NCBI GenBank assembly: GCA_031418395.1
Contig: JANOXL010000242.1
Span: 8,304 to 72,303, forward strand
Direction: 5' to 3'
Length of the DNA stretch: 64,000 bases
DNA from: JANYCG01 sp031418395
Lineage (GTDB): Bacteria > Pseudomonadota > Gammaproteobacteria > Burkholderiales > Burkholderiaceae_C
A program made the translations under genes and the position numbers. Of this stretch, positions 60,080 to 64,000 are shown one piece after another (positions within the stretch are counted from its first letter, which is position 1; the number at the start of each line of letters is the position of its first letter). The notes below the pieces were generated by a model, which ran no database searches, was not told the DNA's origin, and saw only the letters and a program-made list of their open reading frames with translations.

Positions 60080-60179
60080 ACGTTGAATTCATGGGTTGCC
60101 CGCATGTTGCGCCAAACCCTGGCGACCGGCTGGCCACTTTCGGACCTGCGCGCACGGTGTGAGAAACGCGAAGGGCCGT

Positions 60180-61643
60180 TCAGGCCGCCTGCCCGGCGGG
60201 GGCGAAACGCAATACGCCGTCATCCACCTTGCCAAAACGCAGGAGCATGATGTCTTTGGGATAGTTTTGGTACAAGCGCCACGGTGTTTTGGAGCCCTGT
60301 TTGGGAAACAGATGCATCGAACGCGCGAAATAACTGGAAGAGAAATCGACCCACGGCCGCTCGGTCACCGTCGCGTCATTATTGCGCGGCACGCAGTAGG
60401 CCAGGCCCCTCTTCTGCATGTGGTTCAAAAGGCGGCAGACGTACTGACAGGTCAGGTCGCACTTGAGTGTCCACGAGGCATTGGTGTAACCAAAACTTGA
60501 CGCCAGGTTGGGGATGCCGCTGAACATCAGGCCTTTGTAGTTCATCGATTTGGACATGTCTTGCAACTGGCCGTCCACCGTCAACTGCAAGCCGCCCAGT
60601 ACCTGCAAGTTCAGGCCAGTGGCGGTGACGATCAAGTCCGCATCGAGTTGTTGACCCGACTGGAGCAACACGCCTTTTTCGTTGAACGAAACGATGTGGT
60701 CGGTCACCACGCGCGCCCGGCCCGACTTCACGGCTTTGAAGAAATCGCCATCCGGCACCAGGCACAGGCGCTGCTCCCAGGGGTTGTAACGTGGTGTGAA
60801 ATGGGTTTTGACATCGTAGTCCGGCCCCAGCGCCATACTGACGCCGCCCAACAGCAGGCGCTTCATTTTGGCGGGGTCAGTGCGACACAAGCGGAACACA
60901 TACATGCCCAACAACACACGTTTCCAGCGGTTGATGCCGTAGGCCAGCATCGAGGGCAACCAGCGGCGCAGGCGGTTGGCCATGGCGTCTTCCGAGGGGC
61001 GGTCCACCATGTAGGTGGGCGAGCGCTGCAACATCGTTACCTGGGCGGCCTGTTTGGCCAACTCCGGCACCAGGGTGACGGCCGTGGCGCCGCTGCCGAT
61101 GACCACGACCTGTTTGCGGGCGAAATCGACCTCGCTTGTCCACTTCTGGGGGTGGACGACGCGGCCTTTGAAGTTCTCAATGCCGGGAAATTCTGGCGTA
61201 AAACCTTGCGCATACGAGTAGTAGCCCGAACACATGAAGAGGAAATTGCAACTGATCTGCACCAGCTCTTTGGCCTCGCCGCGTTCGACAGAAACCGTCC
61301 AGCGCGCGTCTTTGGACGACCACGACGCCGCTTTAACCTGATGTTTGAAACGAATTTTCTGCTCGATGCCATTCTCTTGGGCGGTCTCTTTCAAATACGC
61401 CAGGATCGACGGGCCGTCCGCAATGGCCTTGGCCTGCTCCCAGGGTTTGAAAGAAAAACCCAGCGTGTACATATCGGAGTCGGAGCGCACGCCGGGGTAT
61501 CGGAACAGATCCCAAGTGCCGCCCAGCGCCTCGCGGCCTTCCAACAAGGCAAAGGTTTTGCCAGGGCAGTTGGTTTGCAGGTGGTAGGCCGCGCCGATGC
61601 CCGAGAGGCCGGCGCCAACAATCAGTACGTCGAAATATTCCAT
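60180..61643 (-). CDS. Flavin-containing (Baeyer-Villiger-type) monooxygenase
   Basis: A 487-residue class B flavoprotein monooxygenase. The FAD Rossmann motif GAGLSGIGAAYHL is at the N-terminus, and the NADPH site is VVVIGSGATAVTLVPELA. The Baeyer-Villiger fingerprint F-x-G-x3-H-x3-W is met exactly by FKGRVVHPQKW, about residue 160. The LFRYPGVRSDSDMYTLGFSF segment is also typical. It would insert oxygen into a ketone or oxidise a heteroatom; the substrate is unknown. It is followed on the same strand by the MFS transporter. Confidence 0.93.
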   Translation of the reverse strand: MEYFDVLIVGAGLSGIGAAYHLQTNCPGKTFALLEGREALGGTWDLFRYPGVRSDSDMYTLGFSFKPWEQAKAIADGPSILAYLKETAQENGIEQKIRFKHQVKAASWSSKDARWTVSVERGEAKELVQISCNFLFMCSGYYSYAQGFTPEFPGIENFKGRVVHPQKWTSEVDFARKQVVVIGSGATAVTLVPELAKQAAQVTMLQRSPTYMVDRPSEDAMANRLRRWLPSMLAYGINRWKRVLLGMYVFRLCRTDPAKMKRLLLGGVSMALGPDYDVKTHFTPRYNPWEQRLCLVPDGDFFKAVKSGRARVVTDHIVSFNEKGVLLQSGQQLDADLIVTATGLNLQVLGGLQLTVDGQLQDMSKSMNYKGLMFSGIPNLASSFGYTNASWTLKCDLTCQYVCRLLNHMQKRGLAYCVPRNNDATVTERPWVDFSSSYFARSMHLFPKQGSKTPWRLYQNYPKDIMLLRFGKVDDGVLRFAPAGQAA

Positions 61644-61700
61644 AGTCTGGTTTGAATTGCGTTACGTTGTTTCGCAGTGCGCCAACGCCCGAAAGCGCCA

Positions 61701-61740
61701 TTGAATGCTCTTGAATGCTCTTGAATGCCCTGAAGTGCCC
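61701..61740. repeat. Tandem 10-bp repeat
   Basis: Four 10-bp units: TTGAATGCTC twice, then TTGAATGCCC and TGAAGTGCCC, about 58 bp upstream of the monooxygenase start. The decay towards one end suggests slippage expansion. It could vary in copy number between strains. Confidence 0.8.
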
Positions 61741-61833
61741 AAATGTAAACATCCGCCACCAGAATAGCACCTGTCGCAGCGAGACCCTGTCGCCTGCGGG
61801 TGGCAGGGCGGTGCGTCGCGACGCCAATACGGG

Positions 61834-61864
61834 CCCAATCATTCTCAAATTGGGTATGATTGGG
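61834..61864. repeat. Inverted repeat upstream of repeat copy 8
   Basis: CCCAATCAT and ATGATTGGG form perfect 9-bp arms around a 13-base centre. The left part (CAATCATTCTCAAATTG) matches 15 of 17 bases of the segment beside copy 4, in the same orientation relative to the repeat. The centre is about 52 bp from the GGTCTCG box. Confidence 0.7.
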
Positions 61865-61900
61865 CAGCCTTTGCAATTTTACAAGTATTTTCGGGCTGTA

Positions 61901-61941
61901 GGTCTCGATAAATATGCGTTACTTGCTATATTTATAGTAGC
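61901..61941 (+). repeat. GGTCTCG-N17-GCTAT dispersed repeat, copy 8
   Basis: TAGGTCTCGATAAATATGCG leads, with the 17-bp spacer, to GCTAT-ATTTATA-GTAGC, one mismatch in the palindrome. It lies in the divergent spacer before the M6-like protease gene. Confidence 0.87.
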
Positions 61942-62107
61942 AACTCAATTTCAAATTCTCAGCCTGACCCAACACAGGCATCGCGCCTTGTGCCATCCGC
62001 CCTGCACGTACGCCAAATGAATGATGCCCGGTTTGACAGGTGCGCCCCTGCGACCTATAAAGTACCTCGCCAATCACCTTGAGTCCATTCAACCGGAGGA
62101 TTTCAAT

Positions 62108-63556
62108 ATGTACCAACGCCTCAAGCCCTTGGGTCATCCTGAATGTGATCGCCCGCGCTGTCAGGTGCCGCCTTCGCCCGGTTTGATGCAAAACCTGCTG
62201 CAACGCTGGACGGATTTGATTGCCGAAAAACGATTACCGCCCGAAACCACCTTCAAGCAGTGGTTTGACTACTGGGTGTCTTCGCGCCGGGGCGAGAGTT
62301 TCTTTGGGCTGGACGATGCGCGAATGGCCCACGCGCCCAAGTCCAGCGCCGCGTTGATCAGCCGCCCCAAGAAAAAGCTGCAAGGCATTGTGCGCACCGT
62401 CGTGCTCCTGGTGGACTTCCCCGATCAGGCGCATGCCATGGAAAACAGCAAAGTGCATTTCCAACACATGTTGTTTGGCTTAGGGAAGCAGTTTCCCACC
62501 GGCTCGATGCGCGAGTATTACCGGCGCATCAGCAATTTCAATAGTGGCCCAAACGCGGCAGGCGTTGACGTGCAAGGTGAGGTGTTTGGCTGGTTTCGCA
62601 TGCCGCAGCCCTTGAGTTTTTACACCAACAACGACTCGGCCATGAGCGACAGCTTCCCGCGCAACGCGCCGGGTATGGCGCGCGATGCCGTCATGGCCGC
62701 GCTGGCAGCGGGCGTCAGTTTCAAAGACTACGACGCGCTGGGCGAAAAAATCGTGACGGCCCTGTTTGTGATCCACGCCGGTCGCGGAGCCGAGGAGACC
62801 GGCAGCCGGGGCGATGTATGGAGCCACAAATGGGTGATCCCCGGCGGGATTGACGTGGCACCCGGCCTCAAAGTCTCAACCTACCTTACGGTACCTGAAG
62901 ATTGCAAGGTCGGCGTGTGTGCGCATGAGTGGGGCCACTTGGCCGCGCGCTGGGCTGACTATTACGACACCGGCGAGAGTGAAAACATGACCAGCAACGG
63001 CCTGGGCAGTTATTGCCTGATGGCGGCGGGCTCCTGGGGCGACGCGGGCACTACGCCCACGCTGCCCAACGCCATGTTGCGCATGTTCCATGGCTGGATC
63101 ACCCCCACCCTTGTGACCCAGTCCACTTTAGGGCTCAAGCTCCTGCCCGCCGCCGAAGGCGGCCAGTGCCTGGTGATCCAGAACAAAGAAACCATGAACG
63201 AGCGCCAGTACATCATCGTCGAGTACCGCAGACGCCAGTTTCAAGACAGCTTCCTGCCCGATGAAGGCATGGCCATCTACATGGTGGACGAAGCGATTGA
63301 AGACGTGAACGATGAAAACAACCTGGCGATTGAGCTGGTCCAGGCCGATGGCAAACGCGATCTGGCGGGTATTTTTGGCGCGGGCAATCCCGGCGACACG
63401 GGGGACTTGTTTCCGCACAAGACCAAACGCGTTCTGGGCAAAACCACGAAGCCCGCGTTGAACCTGCCGGGTGGCAAGTTCAGCGGCGTGACGCTTACCG
63501 TGAAGGGCCGGGCGGGTGATGCGCAGCTGGTGCTGGACGTGGCGTTTGCCGCTTAA
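62108..63556 (+). CDS. M6 (immune inhibitor A-like) family metalloprotease
   Basis: A 482-residue zinc protease-like protein. The metal motif is CAHEWGHLAARWADYYDTG (HExxH and a downstream Asp), about residue 275, followed by SYCLMAAGSWGDAG, the typical M6 substrate-side segment. VRTVVLLVDFPDQAHAMENS and MREYYRRISNFN are also M6-like. It lacks a visible signal peptide (MYQRLKPLGHPECDRPRCQV), odd for a family that is mostly secreted. GGAGG precedes the chosen ATG. The frame from 62021 adds 29 residues without export features. Substrate and location are uncertain. Confidence 0.85.
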   Translation: MYQRLKPLGHPECDRPRCQVPPSPGLMQNLLQRWTDLIAEKRLPPETTFKQWFDYWVSSRRGESFFGLDDARMAHAPKSSAALISRPKKKLQGIVRTVVLLVDFPDQAHAMENSKVHFQHMLFGLGKQFPTGSMREYYRRISNFNSGPNAAGVDVQGEVFGWFRMPQPLSFYTNNDSAMSDSFPRNAPGMARDAVMAALAAGVSFKDYDALGEKIVTALFVIHAGRGAEETGSRGDVWSHKWVIPGGIDVAPGLKVSTYLTVPEDCKVGVCAHEWGHLAARWADYYDTGESENMTSNGLGSYCLMAAGSWGDAGTTPTLPNAMLRMFHGWITPTLVTQSTLGLKLLPAAEGGQCLVIQNKETMNERQYIIVEYRRRQFQDSFLPDEGMAIYMVDEAIEDVNDENNLAIELVQADGKRDLAGIFGAGNPGDTGDLFPHKTKRVLGKTTKPALNLPGGKFSGVTLTVKGRAGDAQLVLDVAFAA

Positions 63557-63650
63557 CTTCGCAAATCGAATCGGCGGCCTGTTGTTCGCCCAAGGCCGGT
63601 GCAAAATGTGATCACGTGGCCCGATTGGCGGATCACTTGACGGACACCTC

Positions 63651-63753
63651 ATTCCATTTCTAAATCATTTGTGAAGTAGGCGCGCCGACGAAGACAGTGC
63701 TGTCGCACGCCAAGGAGGCGCAACGACCTGCACGAATGATTTAGAAATGGAAT
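63651..63753. mobile_element. 103-bp palindromic MITE-like element, copy 2
   Basis: The left end is ATTCCATTTCTAAATCATTT and the right end is its complement, with one mismatch over 23 bp. The right 33 bp equal the complement of the left 33 bp of the element at 50.6 kb, while the centre differs and contains GACAG-TG-CTGTC. It has no coding capacity. Its right end runs into the start of the SDR gene and supplies an in-frame ATG. Confidence 0.82.
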
Positions 63754-64000
63754 CACCCATGAAAACTCTGCAAGGCAAAGTCATCGTCATCACCGGCGCG
63801 GCCTCTGGCATTGGCCGGGCGCTCGCGTTGGCACTTGCAGCCAAAAACGTCAATTTGCTATTGGCGGACTTGAATGAAGCTGGTTTGCAAACCACAGCGG
63901 AACTGGCGCGGGCAGCTGGGGCGGGGGCAGGCGGCGCGGGAAGTTCAGGCAGCGCAAAGGGCACACAGGTGTTGACGCACGTCACTGACACCGGCTCTGA
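63747..64000 (+). CDS. Short-chain dehydrogenase/reductase, 3' end outside window
   Basis: The N-terminus of an NAD(P)-dependent SDR. The cofactor motif is TGAASGIGRALAL, followed by the acidic loop LLLADLNEAGLQ, which favours NAD+. Only about 85 residues are visible. Two in-frame ATGs exist: 63747, inside the repeat end (MESPMKTLQGKV), and 63759 (MKTLQGKVIVITG), the more usual SDR start. A Gly/Ala/Ser-rich insert (AGAGAGGAGSSGSAKGTQ) after the second helix is unusual. The substrate is unknown. Confidence 0.85.
   Translation, partial: MESPMKTLQGKVIVITGAASGIGRALALALAAKNVNLLLADLNEAGLQTTAELARAAGAGAGGAGSSGSAKGTQVLTHVTDTGS

Larger units (their letters stand above)
61644..62107. other. Intergenic region with tandem repeat and repeat copy 8
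   Basis: No gene is supported in this 464-bp divergent spacer. It holds a 10-bp tandem repeat (61701-61740), a palindrome (61834-61864) and dispersed repeat copy 8 (61901-61941). A GGAGG ribosome binding site for the protease gene lies just before 62108. Confidence 0.6.

Overview
The window looks like a chromosomal segment of a Burkholderiales betaproteobacterium, most likely a Comamonadaceae member of the Rhodoferax/Polaromonas type. This is inferred from gene content: Bug/TctC-type receptors, type 2 ArgC, tandem PglL-like ligases, the birA-SPOR neighbourhood and a SWIB-tailed topoisomerase III. Coding is dense and GC-rich. AT-rich dispersed repeats sit in the gaps. I saw no tRNA, rRNA, CRISPR array, prophage or transposase gene.

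Layout. 0-6.6 kb: a glycosyltransferase (cut by the left edge), UDP-glucose dehydrogenase, a ferritin-like diiron protein, a GST, purB and yaeQ. 6.8-12.3 kb: a DUF3717/DUF1289 protein, a yybP-ykoY manganese riboswitch with its TerC exporter, small membrane and hypothetical proteins, an M48 protease, TfpX and moaC. 12.4-26.2 kb: type IV pilus and signalling. Two PglL-like O-oligosaccharyltransferases and a pilin with a sigma-54 promoter lie next to a six-gene run: CHASE2 Ser/Thr kinase, PP2C phosphatase, FHA protein, CHASE2 adenylate cyclase, metallo-beta-lactamase-fold phosphodiesterase and a GAF-fused PilB-like ATPase. 26.4-32.6 kb: a second TerC, sucDC, argC, recX and recA. 32.7-44.1 kb: MarR, a TctD/TctE-like two-component system, a SPOR protein, birA, a SET-domain methyltransferase, topB with a SWIB tail, an amino-acid-type binding protein, a GST and a PEP-CTERM protein. 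44.4-58.3 kb: an oxalate-to-formate-to-CO2 block (oxc, two frc, a PAS protein, fused fdsGB, fdsA), a Crp/Fnr regulator and a TctCBA transporter whose tctA carries an in-frame amber codon. 58.4-64.0 kb: YchJ, an MFS transporter, a Baeyer-Villiger-type monooxygenase, an M6-like protease and the start of an SDR.

How the genes fit together. The kinase-to-PilB operon appears to couple protein phosphorylation and cyclic-nucleotide turnover to pilus extension. The PilB GAF domain carries a near match to the cyclic-nucleotide NKFDE motif, and the kinase tail and the FHA protein share an EKT motif. The oxalate block supplies a complete route from oxalyl-CoA to CO2 and NADH. The FNR-type recognition helix of the local Crp/Fnr protein matches two TTGAC-N4-(G/A)TCAA palindromes, one before oxc and one before tctC.

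The least explained signal is a repeat family of eight copies with the layout GGTCTCG-N17-GCTAT-N7-ATAGC. The 17-bp spacing is the same in every copy, and one copy encodes the signal peptide of the M48 protease. A second family consists of two palindromic MITE-like elements, each directly before a start codon.
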